The notes beneath the pieces were generated by a model. That model was not told the origin of the DNA, did not search any database, and worked only from the letters and a program-made list of their open reading frames with translations. The position numbers and the translations under genes are program-made. Below, one piece after another: positions 1-9,799 of a DNA stretch of 64,000 nucleotides (its first letter is position 1; the number at the start of each line of letters is the position of its first letter). Location: assembly GCF_947166265.1 (NCBI RefSeq), contig NZ_CAMVDO010000008.1, positions 79,558 through 143,557 of the forward strand, read 5' to 3'. The stretch comes from an uncultured Fibrobacter sp. (lineage in GTDB: Bacteria > Fibrobacterota > Fibrobacteria > Fibrobacterales > Fibrobacteraceae).

Positions 1-3000
1 TATTCACGGCTTCTTTCGGCAGCGGTAAATCCCGGTTCGTAGTACGAAGTCTTTTCGTTCTTGTGCCAGGTACTATTAAACGTGAACGTCTGTTCTTCCG
101 TCGACTTCTTGGTCGGAGTCGGAATAGCCGGAACATGCGACTTGATAGCGGCATTGATTTTCTGGTTCACCTTGGCATCGTTATCGGTCACATGAATTTC
201 CACATGAATCGTATCGGTAGCCTTTTTACCATACTTCACCACAATGGTATCTTTCTTGACAATGCCCACAATGACAGGTTCATAGCGAGTAGAATCCTCT
301 GCACTCTGTTTCCAGCCATCAAGAACGTAGGTGGAATCGTCATCTTCAGTAACCTTGGGCGGCAGCGGGATTTTCGGCTTATGCTTTGCAAGCGTATCGG
401 AAATGACCTTGCTTATGTCATCCTCGGAATCCAGCGTTTTCACCTTCACCCAAAGGGTATCACTTGGACCACCGCCATAGGCCACCACGATATCCTTGAT
501 TTTTGCAACCGGAGTAAATTCAGGCACATAATGCTTGTCGGAATCCTTTTTCCAGTTCGAGAAAACGTAGCTGGAATCCTTGTGCGGATTCGTCTTTTCC
601 GGCTGGAGAGGCGGATCGAAGCTTGCCATGGTCGAATCAATCTTTCTTGCGATTTCTTCTTCGCTATCCGTCACCTTAATCACCACGTCGACCGATTTGC
701 CCTTTGCGTAGGCAACGACAACCGTATCATCCTTGACTTCCGACGAGAATATAGGATTGTAACAAGTCTTGCAAGCCGGATCTTTCTCCCATTCCTCGAA
801 AGTATAGACGGAATCCTGATGCGGGTCCGTAGGCACAGGAACAATTTTCGGTTCCTTACTTGCCAGGGTCGAATCGATTTTCCTTGTACGTTCATCTTCG
901 TCATCGGTCCTATCAACGATTACCTTGACGGAATCTTCGGGGCCCACCACAGCGACAATCGTATCTTTCTTGACGGTCATGATAAAGTCCGCACGATAGA
1001 CCTCATCATTTTCCGGATCCATTACCCAAGTTCTAAACTCATAGTCATAATTCGCATTGCGAGGATACGGCTCAGGAGTCACACCTTCTACCTCCGCTTG
1101 CGCCTGAATCTTTTCTATCACCAGGTTTTCATCGTCGGTCACAAGGACATCGACCCAGAAATATTTGGTCTTACTTGCGTAAATAACCTTGAGTTCCTTC
1201 TCCTTCACTTCGCTCTTAAACAGAGGCACGTAAGCACCGTCCGTATCCTTTTCCCACTTCTGTGCGAACGTATACGTAGAATCCCAAGTTTCGGTCTTAG
1301 TCGGAAGCGGAATTCTCGGATTGTGGTTATTCAAACCATTGACAATCGCCTTGTTCAAAAGCGAATCGTTACGCGTAACCGGCACATTGACCTTCAAATG
1401 AATCGTATCGTTTGGAGTTTCACCATATCTCACAACAATTTCAGTCTGCTTGACTAAGGATTCGAACTCAGGTTCATACCAATCCTTGTCTTCATTGTAA
1501 TGCCACTTGTTACGGTAAGTATTGAAGGCATACGTAGAATCTTCGCTGTCGCCCCTGCGCGGCAAAACTTCACCAAGCTCATCGCTCAGCGAATCAAGCG
1601 AATTTTTCACCTGCTTTCGAAGACATAGCGGAGACTTTTCCAGATCTTCTGTTTCGGGGCAATTGACAAGGACGACCTGAACGGTATCCGTTTCGCCATC
1701 ACCATACTTGGCAGCAACGACAGGATACCCCGTCAACTTACCATTGACAGTCTTGACATTCTCATACGATGCCGTGACATCTTCGTCATTAGAATTTTTA
1801 ATCACATACGAGAGAATCTCATTTTCAGAAGAGCCTCTTCCCGTCACAGAGCCTTCAATCACGACCTGAATGTAGTCGCCCTCCGCAAGGACGTCCGGAG
1901 TGAAGGTAAATCCCGGATCCGTAAGGACAGCGTCCTTACCGTTGCCCTGGGCAACGGAATTCGCCGTGATCGTCAGAGTTTTCTTAATCGGATTCACGAC
2001 AAGGCCACCGTCAATCACGTTGAACTTGACCTGTTCAAAATCCGTCAAGCCTTTGTCCTCAAACTGAGTCACATCAAGTCCCATCGGATACGTTCCCGCC
2101 GACGTCGCCTCCACAACGCTATTTCCGTTGAACACAAAGTCCGTCAGCGAATAGCCCTCATGGTCTATAGAAACATCGTAACCCGACACACTGTGTTTGA
2201 CACCATCATAGTCAACAGTCTGTTGGTGACCTCTAATGGTTACCGTAACAATCTTTGCATCGGCAACTTCGATATAGCCGTCACTTACATCAAACTCTAC
2301 ATCAAAATTACCATCTACATTTTCAAGTTTCGAAGCAAGATTCATAAATTTTTTGCCTACAGTTTCTAGGCTCACCGAGGCCGACATACCTTTTTTCAGC
2401 TTTACATTCGACACATCGTAAAGAGGATCGGATGCACTCACAACCGTATAGCCTTCAGACACATACACGTGGGAACCCTCTTCGACCTTGACACTCGTTT
2501 TCTTACCTTCAACCACAACCGTGACCGGCCGCTTTTCAATTATCAGCTTTGCAGTTGTTTTTGCTGTATCCGTATAATTCGGGTTAGTCGCCCTTACATT
2601 GATAGTGTAGGTTCCAGCATCCGTCCGAGTGAGGTCGCCCAAATTCTTAGTCCAATTTTTTTCATCATCCTTGACATCATCCTTGAACTGATACTCACAA
2701 TTTGTTGAACCAGTCTTTGCTTCCGGTGTTTCACATTCGTGCGTATTCGCATGGGATTCTCCATCGTACTCAACGGTTTCATTTTTAAGTGTAACCGTAA
2801 ACGACTTTGCCGGTGTAATAGTCAACTTGCCCGGAGTGGTCGTTATCGCGTAATCCATCGTAACGTCATTTTCTTCAGCATCCTTAATAACGGCAGATTC
2901 TGCCGGAGTAATCACGCCATCGTACTCACCCACATCGGTGCCAGCGGCACTATAAACGACATCATCATGCGTATGACCAGCAACCAAGCCCTTGCCCGAA

Positions 3001-6000
3001 ACAGTCATATCAGTCAAGGCAATTTCTTCGCCCGTATAAGTCAAAGTTTGCGTTTTACCCGTAAACGAAAGTGGTCTCGGATTGATCTTGATGATTCCAT
3101 AATTCGGTTCAATCTTGAAGGAATCCGTTACAATTACGCCATCACTGTTCTTGATGACCAACTGGTCACAAGTTGCTTCGACCTCGCCTTCAGCCACGTG
3201 AGTTACAGAAACAGTAGATGCAGCCTCAGCTGTATAATCAACACCTTTTGGGAAAGTTACAGTAATTTCCGACGGATCCACAACAAGCGGAGTGCCATCG
3301 AAAACCTTAGATTTATTCTTAGTCGTCACCGTGACCGTAATCTGTTCCCACATGGCATAGAATGCAGTATCGCCATAAGGCGCATTCGGTTTGAAGCTAG
3401 TTACCGTCTTGGGACAATTCTCTGTTACATCCGTAGTGCACCAGCCCTTAAATATATAGCCATCCTTGGTTGGTGTTTTGAACTTAATTTCTGCAGAATC
3501 AAGATTATAAGATAAAACCGGCGTTTCAGAGAATTTTCCGCCATTCAAAACATAATCAATTGTATAGTCTTGGAGCTTCCAATGCGGATAAAGATCCAGG
3601 TTAGCCTTGTCCGAATACACAGCATCAAAGTCATAATCTATATCGCCATTCAATGTTTTAGACCAACCATCCTGTACACGACCAATGGCCGTAAAGGTTT
3701 CGTTTCGCAAATTTATAGGCGTATCATAATCTTTTGCATCTTTAACAATCGCTTCTTTAGCAAATTCATCTGGGGTATAAGTGATTATATACGTAGTCCT
3801 TGCCCAATTTGCATATAACGTTAGTTTTTCGGCCATATCATTGATATGTGAAATCGGAGTATCAAAGGTTTCGTCAAGGAACCAGCCTTCAAAGTCATAG
3901 CCTTCTCTAGACGGGCGCAAAAGACTCAAATCTATAGTTGTATCAACATTATAGGTTTTCGGATAGTCGGCAGGATTATAAGTAGCGTCCTTCAAATTTT
4001 CATAAAGAATAGCATAGATATTTCGAGTCCACTTCGCATAAACTTTGCTATTCTTTGTGATTTGCACCTTGTCAAATTCAAATTTCTTCGTACAAGCAAG
4101 GTCTTCATACCATCCACCAAAAGTATATCCTTTTTCTACGAGTTCACCGGGGTCAGTAGCCAATTCATTATCAAGAATATGCTGTGCCTCAGGTGCAACA
4201 CCATGGCCCTGCACATCAAACGAAACGGTGAAAGTCGGAGCTATTGTCCACGACGCAGAAAAAGATGACTCCTTTGTTGCATTACCGATTGTCTGTACCG
4301 GATTTCCTTGAGAATCCTTCCAACCGGCAAAGTAATACTTAATTCCATTTTCCATATACTCCGTAGGAAGGTCAAAGTCAATCGTAATAGGTTCACCTTC
4401 TTCTATCCAGATTTCTTTTTGCTGCGTAGCCGGTTCGCCAGGGAAAAATCCCGGCTTGGAACTGAACGTTATTTTATAAGCATCTTTCCAATAGGCATAA
4501 ACCGTGGTTGGCTTATATACTTTGCCAAGATTTCCCGGTTCTCCATTTTTACTTAAAGACCAATTTTTCCCAAACACATTTGAATCTGATGCGGGAATAG
4601 GATCATCGATTCCCTGTGAAGTTATTGGATCTTCTAGATACAATTCCTTACTTCTTGTTGTAGCTCCGCCAGAAAACGAGCCTTCATTAGCATCAAAAGT
4701 AATCACATAAAGAGTCCTTCCCTTTGAATCCTTTGTCACACCTTGGTTTGTTATGTTTGTGTGTTTACTCCAAATGTTAGTCTTTGCACCCGTACAACTA
4801 CCATTGTTCCATGTTCCCTTATTGAGCAAACAGACATACTCTTCTTGGTTCACGACCGAATTGCCGACACCGGTATTATCCCCTTCAACAGCGCCCCCTT
4901 TTTCAACAGAACCAACGCCACTAGCTGCAGCATCACTATCATAATAACCTTCGGTAATGTTAGCTTTACTACTCACCAAACCGATAAGGCCTCCCGTGGC
5001 ACCACTAGTGCCCGTATTTTGCAGCAGGCTTCCGTCGTATACGCTCGATTCAAACTTAACCGTTCCAGATTTGACGCGTCCCACAAGACCACCGACAAAA
5101 GCTCTATCACCGGCAACCTTAATTGTAGCGACACTCAAGGTATTCTTGATTGTTCCGCCAAAAGCTGTACCCACTATACCACCAACAGCCTGCCCCTTTT
5201 TATAGGTATCTACAGAACCCGACACATAACAGCCCTCAATCGTACCAGAAGGCATCCAGCCTACGATAGCGCCTGTACTCACAAAGCTGTTGTCACTGAT
5301 TAAATAGTCTTGCACCTGACCATGAGCCTGAATATCTACGTTATCCAAAACAACATTTTTTACCGTCCCCGAAATCGTTCCAAACATGCCGACATTTTGT
5401 CCATAAATATAAGCCTTACTTTCAAGGTATTCGCTATGAACAGAAAGATTAGAAATGGTGACCCCGTTACCGTCAAAAATACCCGCGTACCTTATGGCAC
5501 CCGTACCTGCAGCAATCGGGATAAACGGTTTTCCTCCCATGTCCAGGTAGGGAGCCGACACAAAGGCATTAAAAGCAACCCCAACCTCTTTACCAGAATT
5601 CGATTTCAAAATCGCTAAAGTCACCCTAATGGCATCTTCTTTGGACACAGAAAAAATGTTTTTCGCAATGGCTTGGGCCCGAGTTATTTTTGCAACACTG
5701 TCTTCAATGGCCGAGATTTCCTCCATACCGTCAATATACAGGTTCGCAATGGTCTTGCTCATTTCAACGGAAACAGTATCTTTGTAAGTGTTTAGCCATG
5801 TCCGCAAATCTTTCATTAAGAAAGTTTCCGCCTGTTGCATAGCCGCATACGTATTCACCGTATCCGAAAACCACGCCAAGTTTTTTTCATTCTCAATGAC
5901 AAAATAGTGCTTGCCCTTAATTACCGTATCTTTTTCCACTTTTTGGGTGGAGGTGCCATCCCAGGCAGCCATAGCAGAACCAATCCCCAGCGCACACACG

Positions 6001-6050
6001 AGCAGGGATACCAAGCGGACGAACGAAAACTTCTGAATAGCCTTATCCAT
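1..6050 (-). CDS. Giant secreted GLUG / InlB-B-repeat / MBG-repeat surface protein, 3' end outside window
   Basis: The frame stays open from an ATG at 6050 to the left edge, giving at least 2016 residues with no stop. An AAAGGA ribosome site lies about 7 bases upstream. Residues 1-29 form a signal peptide (MDKAIQKFSF, hydrophobic core, AMAA). Residues about 185-425 carry GLUG-type repeats (VGGIVGTAFGGTIKN and relatives). Residues about 450-890 are InlB B-repeat (Listeria-Bacteroides) units with the YTFGGWYED / VYAKW pattern. Residues about 890-1365 are MBG-like Ig domains (KSKVFDGTPL, LTYTGEEI, VEYDGESH). From about 1490 on there are seven imperfect 80-residue repeats with a [ST]YxFxxW core and an IVVKYG-like end. 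The likely role is adhesion or surface display; the C-terminal sorting signal would lie outside the window. Frame was checked at the start, near 1499 and at the left edge; no frameshift was seen. Confidence 0.88.
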   Translation of the reverse strand, partial: MDKAIQKFSFVRLVSLLVCALGIGSAMAAWDGTSTQKVEKDTVIKGKHYFVIENEKNLAWFSDTVNTYAAMQQAETFLMKDLRTWLNTYKDTVSVEMSKTIANLYIDGMEEISAIEDSVAKITRAQAIAKNIFSVSKEDAIRVTLAILKSNSGKEVGVAFNAFVSAPYLDMGGKPFIPIAAGTGAIRYAGIFDGNGVTISNLSVHSEYLESKAYIYGQNVGMFGTISGTVKNVVLDNVDIQAHGQVQDYLISDNSFVSTGAIVGWMPSGTIEGCYVSGSVDTYKKGQAVGGIVGTAFGGTIKNTLSVATIKVAGDRAFVGGLVGRVKSGTVKFESSVYDGSLLQNTGTSGATGGLIGLVSSKANITEGYYDSDAAASGVGSVEKGGAVEGDNTGVGNSVVNQEEYVCLLNKGTWNNGSCTGAKTNIWSKHTNITNQGVTKDSKGRTLYVITFDANEGSFSGGATTRSKELYLEDPITSQGIDDPIPASDSNVFGKNWSLSKNGEPGNLGKVYKPTTVYAYWKDAYKITFSSKPGFFPGEPATQQKEIWIEEGEPITIDFDLPTEYMENGIKYYFAGWKDSQGNPVQTIGNATKESSFSASWTIAPTFTVSFDVQGHGVAPEAQHILDNELATDPGELVEKGYTFGGWYEDLACTKKFEFDKVQITKNSKVYAKWTRNIYAILYENLKDATYNPADYPKTYNVDTTIDLSLLRPSREGYDFEGWFLDETFDTPISHINDMAEKLTLYANWARTTYIITYTPDEFAKEAIVKDAKDYDTPINLRNETFTAIGRVQDGWSKTLNGDIDYDFDAVYSDKANLDLYPHWKLQDYTIDYVLNGGKFSETPVLSYNLDSAEIKFKTPTKDGYIFKGWCTTDVTENCPKTVTSFKPNAPYGDTAFYAMWEQITVTVTTKNKSKVFDGTPLVVDPSEITVTFPKGVDYTAEAASTVSVTHVAEGEVEATCDQLVIKNSDGVIVTDSFKIEPNYGIIKINPRPLSFTGKTQTLTYTGEEIALTDMTVSGKGLVAGHTHDDVVYSAAGTDVGEYDGVITPAESAVIKDAEENDVTMDYAITTTPGKLTITPAKSFTVTLKNETVEYDGESHANTHECETPEAKTGSTNCEYQFKDDVKDDEKNWTKNLGDLTRTDAGTYTINVRATNPNYTDTAKTTAKLIIEKRPVTVVVEGKKTSVKVEEGSHVYVSEGYTVVSASDPLYDVSNVKLKKGMSASVSLETVGKKFMNLASKLENVDGNFDVEFDVSDGYIEVADAKIVTVTIRGHQQTVDYDGVKHSVSGYDVSIDHEGYSLTDFVFNGNSVVEATSAGTYPMGLDVTQFEDKGLTDFEQVKFNVIDGGLVVNPIKKTLTITANSVAQGNGKDAVLTDPGFTFTPDVLAEGDYIQVVIEGSVTGRGSSENEILSYVIKNSNDEDVTASYENVKTVNGKLTGYPVVAAKYGDGETDTVQVVLVNCPETEDLEKSPLCLRKQVKNSLDSLSDELGEVLPRRGDSEDSTYAFNTYRNKWHYNEDKDWYEPEFESLVKQTEIVVRYGETPNDTIHLKVNVPVTRNDSLLNKAIVNGLNNHNPRIPLPTKTETWDSTYTFAQKWEKDTDGAYVPLFKSEVKEKELKVIYASKTKYFWVDVLVTDDENLVIEKIQAQAEVEGVTPEPYPRNANYDYEFRTWVMDPENDEVYRADFIMTVKKDTIVAVVGPEDSVKVIVDRTDDEDERTRKIDSTLASKEPKIVPVPTDPHQDSVYTFEEWEKDPACKTCYNPIFSSEVKDDTVVVAYAKGKSVDVVIKVTDSEEEIARKIDSTMASFDPPLQPEKTNPHKDSSYVFSNWKKDSDKHYVPEFTPVAKIKDIVVAYGGGPSDTLWVKVKTLDSEDDISKVISDTLAKHKPKIPLPPKVTEDDDSTYVLDGWKQSAEDSTRYEPVIVGIVKKDTIVVKYGKKATDTIHVEIHVTDNDAKVNQKINAAIKSHVPAIPTPTKKSTEEQTFTFNSTWHKNEKTSYYEPGFTAAERSRE

Positions 6051-6270
6051 AAGCAATCCTTTGCCGAGAAATCAATTTCTGGACGGCAAAAAACCCAGAA
6101 ACCGCCTCGGCTTCTTTTTCTCTCTTAAAAATAATTAAAAAATTTTTACATGGGTAAGTTTTTTTTATATATTTGGTAAAAAAGGCCTTCACAAAGAAAA
6201 TTCGTCCATTTCGTTATTTTTTTCTTATTTTACATTATAGAATCCGCTTTATGGGAGTCCACGCAAGAAT

Positions 6271-7329
6271 ATGACCACTTTTCGAAGAATTTTGACTATC
6301 GCAAGCCTACTTTCCGTGCTCGGTTTCGCCCAAGAGACCGCAGCACCGCAGGCGGCCCCTACCGATTCTACCACCGACAAGGCGGCAGAAACCCCGGCTA
6401 GCGTCACTGATTCCGTTGCCACGGTCGATTCCACAGCCGATTCCACGGCAAGCCTAGCCAAGGACTCGACGGCTGTTCCTGCCGATTCGGCAAAGGCGGT
6501 GGCCGCAGTCGATTCTACCAAGGCCGACACCTTGCAGGCAGATACAAGCGACGCCGAACCCGCCTGGGTCAAGCCCCGCAACAAGATCACCTACGCCCAG
6601 TACCAGGCCAAGATCAATGCGGGCGCGAAGAAAAAATCGAGAACCCTGCACCACGGCCTCACGATTGTCTCGGCAAACTACCATGACGAAAGCTACGGAG
6701 ACCTGGACCACGGCGCCGACTGGGGAACGGGGCTTGGCATGTACTATTTCTACCGCCGCTACTTTGGACACTATGTCGGTTTCCAGGGGCGTCTCGGCGG
6801 ACTTTACCGCTATTCGCGTTTCGAATTCGACAAGAAATGGACAAACGGAAGCTTTAAGGACGGAACTGAATACAGCCTAGAACACAACTTCGACCGCAAG
6901 TACCACAATTTCGCCGTCGACCTTCCCCTGACCTTAAAGCTCGGACACCACGTTAAGAAAACGACGGGATTCATTTTCATGAGTGCGACCCTCGACATTA
7001 CCAAGCCCATTTTCGAGATGGTCGACACCGAGAACTACCTGTACCTCAATTCGAATTCCAAGGAATTCAATGCCGAAATGGAGACGATCACAAACGAAGG
7101 AAAGAATCCTTTCCCGCTGTACGAAAGTCACCAGACGAACAAGTTCTTCTATATGGACGACTGGGAAACAAGCGGCTGGCTGGGCTTTGGCGTAGAAAGC
7201 AGACTCGTTTCTTTCGAAGTCCAGTTCTTTGGAATCGGAACATCCACTAAGGACAACCACAGGTACTACCATCTGGGCCACGATTCCGATATGACATGGC
7301 GCATTTTCCTGGACTTCAGCATAAGGTAA
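6271..7329 (+). CDS. Secreted, probably outer-membrane protein with an acidic Ser/Thr/Ala linker
   Basis: This 352-residue protein starts with a signal peptide (MTTFRRILTIASLLSVLGFA). A low-complexity linker rich in DST, AP and DSA units follows to about residue 95. The rest (about 120-352) is rich in alternating aromatic and polar stretches (MYYFYRRYFGHYVGFQGRLG) and ends in a beta-strand-like WRIFLDFSIR, which fits a small outer-membrane barrel. I do not recognise a named family. The ribosome site is weak (GGGAG about 13 bases upstream), so the start rests on the signal peptide. The lipoprotein gene follows 13 bases downstream, so the two are probably cotranscribed. The linker resembles those of the proteins at 16262-17776 and 47949-50369. 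Confidence 0.8.
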   Translation: MTTFRRILTIASLLSVLGFAQETAAPQAAPTDSTTDKAAETPASVTDSVATVDSTADSTASLAKDSTAVPADSAKAVAAVDSTKADTLQADTSDAEPAWVKPRNKITYAQYQAKINAGAKKKSRTLHHGLTIVSANYHDESYGDLDHGADWGTGLGMYYFYRRYFGHYVGFQGRLGGLYRYSRFEFDKKWTNGSFKDGTEYSLEHNFDRKYHNFAVDLPLTLKLGHHVKKTTGFIFMSATLDITKPIFEMVDTENYLYLNSNSKEFNAEMETITNEGKNPFPLYESHQTNKFFYMDDWETSGWLGFGVESRLVSFEVQFFGIGTSTKDNHRYYHLGHDSDMTWRIFLDFSIR

Positions 7330-7342
7330 TCGGGGGCATATC

Positions 7343-8191
7343 ATGACACAGAAAAACTTTATGTTCAAGACAATCGCTTTTGCATTCCTTTTTGCGACCG
7401 CACTCCAGTTTACGGCGTGTGGCGACAACCCGATTGAAGTGGAAAACGGAAAGGACTTCGACTTTGGCAAGCAAGAAATCAAGCTGGCCCTAGACAGTGT
7501 CGCCTCGATGCGTAACAAGGTCGATTTCTACCAGTGCATGCAGGAAAATACCGCTATTTCAAACGAGAAAACGCGCAAGGCCCGCTGTGAAACCTTTATC
7601 AAAAAATACTCCGGAGACACGGACATTTCGATTATCATCAAGATGGTGTCTGATACCGTGAACTATAGCGACAAGGGTGACTATACCCGCATACAGCCGG
7701 GCAGTTCAAGCAGCGCAAACAGTTCCAGTTCCGAAGCCATCAAGGATACCACGGCGCACTACCTGACCGTCAACAAGAACCTGAACATTACGCTTACAAG
7801 CTACAAGCAATTGGCAGACAGCATCAGCTCGACCGAAAAAGTCGGCGATCCTGAAATCCGCTTTATCGTCAGAACCTTTATCGAAGGCGACTCCTCGGGT
7901 TACGAACCGCTGACCGCCCTTGTACTGGACACCCTGAACGTAAAGAAATGGAGCGGCAAAAAGGCGGCGACCGTACTCATTCCGCGCGGCATCGACCAGA
8001 TTGAAATCTGCCCCATCGTTATCGAGCAAAACGAACTTAAAGACCAATTCAAAAACGAGACGGTTCTAAAGGACGAGTGCCTCATGGTCAAGAAGATTGG
8101 ACTTATCAAGGATATGGAAACGACCTCACAGACGACCTCAAATGAGAAAGTCGAAATCAAGTGGGATTGGTTCCTCTACGAAGTCGAATAA
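7343..8191 (+). CDS. Lipoprotein of unknown function
   Basis: This 282-residue protein has a lipoprotein signal peptide with lipobox LQFTAC followed by GDNP; the cysteine would be lipidated. A serine-run linker (PGSSSSANSSSSEAI, about residues 118-132) separates an N-terminal region, which has a pair of cysteines, from a C-terminal domain. The C-terminal domain holds two more cysteines (EICPIV and DECLMV) that could form a disulfide. The start at 7343 is supported by GGGGG about 7 bases upstream. It lies directly after the secreted-protein gene and is followed by a strong terminator, so it closes a two-gene unit. No family is recognised; Fibrobacter cell-surface lipoprotein is an inference. 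Confidence 0.82.
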   Translation: MTQKNFMFKTIAFAFLFATALQFTACGDNPIEVENGKDFDFGKQEIKLALDSVASMRNKVDFYQCMQENTAISNEKTRKARCETFIKKYSGDTDISIIIKMVSDTVNYSDKGDYTRIQPGSSSSANSSSSEAIKDTTAHYLTVNKNLNITLTSYKQLADSISSTEKVGDPEIRFIVRTFIEGDSSGYEPLTALVLDTLNVKKWSGKKAATVLIPRGIDQIEICPIVIEQNELKDQFKNETVLKDECLMVKKIGLIKDMETTSQTTSNEKVEIKWDWFLYEVE

Positions 8192-8207
8192 ATTTCTCTT
8201 AAGACGC

Positions 8208-8239
8208 AAAGGTCCCGGAGCTTTAGCTCCGGGACCTTT
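8208..8239. terminator. Bidirectional intrinsic terminator between convergent genes
   Basis: A 15-base arm AAAGGTCCCGGAGCT pairs perfectly with AGCTCCGGGACCTTT across a very short loop. Flanking A and T residues give a U-tract on either strand. It sits between the plus-strand lipoprotein gene and the minus-strand rhlE gene and can serve both. Confidence 0.9.
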
Positions 8240-8242
8240 CTT

Positions 8243-9766
8243 TTACTGTTGATTTTTTGCGGCTTCGCGCATACGCTTGCGGGCGCGCGAACCGGGGCGA
8301 TTCATGCCGATAGTTCGGCGACCTTCCTGATTCTGCGGAATACCGCCGTTCGGCTTTTCGCGATTTTGCGGAGCCTGGCTCTGTTGAATCTGCGGCTTTT
8401 GATGCTTCTGCTGATTCTGCGGTTTCTGCTTCGAATGCGGGGCATTCTGCGGATTGCCCGTGTTATGGCCCTCGCGGTTAGATTCGCCTCGACGGTCGCC
8501 GCCACGGTTTTCGTGGCGATTCAGCTCACCACGATTCGGCTTGTTGCCGTGATGGTTGCCTTTGGGGAATCCACGGCCGCGTGCATTGCGCATTTCGCTT
8601 TCGGGAGTTTCCTTTTGCGGGGGCGGGAGCTTTTCGAAAATCGTCTTGTCGCCTTCGGGAATACTGATGCGAGTCAATTTCTCGATGGCACGAAGGTCCT
8701 GTTCTTCGTCGGGAGCGCAGAACGAAATCGCGATACCGTCCTTCCCTGCGCGGGCCGTACGTCCAATACGGTGCACGAACGTTTCCGGGACATCGGGCAG
8801 GTCGTAGTTGAAAACATGCGACACATCGTCCACGTCGATGCCACGAGCGGCGATATCAGTCGCCACTAGCACACGAATCTGTTCGCACTTGAAGTTGCCC
8901 AGGGCCTCCTGCCTACGGTTCTGGCTCTTGTTGCCGTGAATCGCGGCGCACTTGATGCCCGCCTTTTCAAGCACTCGCGTGATTTTATCCGCACCGTGCT
9001 TGGTTCGGCTAAAGACTAGCACCTTTTTCATTTCGGGGTGCGCAAGCAAGAGTTCCTTGAGGAGAGCGCCCTTGCGGCGCTTGTCGATGCGGTAAAGCTC
9101 CTGGTGAATGCGCTCGATGGGAGTGCTCTGCGGCGCCACTTCCACCCTCACTGGGTTCGGTCGCAGAATCGTCGCGGCAAGTTTCGTGATGTCATCGGGC
9201 ATGGTCGCGCTGAAGAACAGGTTCTGCCTGTTCTGCGGGAGTAACGCCACCACCTTGCGAATGTCGTGAATGAACCCCATGTCGAGCATTCGGTCGGCCT
9301 CGTCGAGCACGAAAAATTCCAGCGCCTTTAACGACACCGCCTTCTGGTTTATGAGGTCTAGCAAGCGTCCAGGGGTTGCCACCAGCACATCGACGCCTCG
9401 AATCAGATTACGCTTTTGGCTGACATCGCTCACGCCGCCAAAAATGCAGGCCGTCGAAATCGCCGTAAACTGGGCGTACTGCTTAAAGCAATCTTCCACC
9501 TGAATCGCAAGTTCTCGCGTCGGCAAAAGAATCAGCGCACGGCAAGTCTTAGGCGCACGGAACTTTCCCGAATCCAGCAACAACTGCAAAATCGGAAGCG
9601 CAAACGCGGCGGTCTTTCCCGTTCCCGTCTGGGCAATTCCTAGAAGATCTTTGCCTTCCAACAGACTCGGAATCGATTTTTCCTGAATCGGAGTAGGTTG
9701 TTCATAGCCAACAGCACGCACAGCGCGTTGCAACGGATTCGCTAAGGGAAGTTCTGAAAAAAGCAT
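8243..9766 (-). CDS. rhlE: DEAD-box ATP-dependent RNA helicase, RhlE type
   Basis: This 507-residue protein unwinds RNA duplexes using ATP and probably acts in ribosome assembly or RNA decay. Motifs in order: Q motif (PTPIQEKSIP, about 24-33), Walker A AQTGTGKT (45-52), PTRELA (about 82-87), TPGR, DEAD (155-158), SAT, ARGID and HRIGRTAR. The core ends near residue 375. The remainder is a low-complexity tail rich in N, Q, G, R and H (KGNHHGNKPNRG and similar), typical of RhlE proteins from several phyla and likely to bind RNA. The ATG at 9766 begins the conserved F-motif region (FSELPL). No clear ribosome site is visible. The gene is alone, convergent to the lipoprotein gene, and 33 bases downstream of the ATP-grasp gene, so read-through from that operon is possible. 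Confidence 0.95.
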   Translation of the reverse strand: MLFSELPLANPLQRAVRAVGYEQPTPIQEKSIPSLLEGKDLLGIAQTGTGKTAAFALPILQLLLDSGKFRAPKTCRALILLPTRELAIQVEDCFKQYAQFTAISTACIFGGVSDVSQKRNLIRGVDVLVATPGRLLDLINQKAVSLKALEFFVLDEADRMLDMGFIHDIRKVVALLPQNRQNLFFSATMPDDITKLAATILRPNPVRVEVAPQSTPIERIHQELYRIDKRRKGALLKELLLAHPEMKKVLVFSRTKHGADKITRVLEKAGIKCAAIHGNKSQNRRQEALGNFKCEQIRVLVATDIAARGIDVDDVSHVFNYDLPDVPETFVHRIGRTARAGKDGIAISFCAPDEEQDLRAIEKLTRISIPEGDKTIFEKLPPPQKETPESEMRNARGRGFPKGNHHGNKPNRGELNRHENRGGDRRGESNREGHNTGNPQNAPHSKQKPQNQQKHQKPQIQQSQAPQNREKPNGGIPQNQEGRRTIGMNRPGSRARKRMREAAKNQQ

Positions 9767-9799
9767 ATTAGGTTCAAAAATAGAAAAATCTTCAATCGA

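Noticed and set aside
63..1457. A 464-residue plus-strand open frame at the left edge
   Set aside because: It is the complement of the repeat part of the giant minus-strand protein; repeat structure explains its length.
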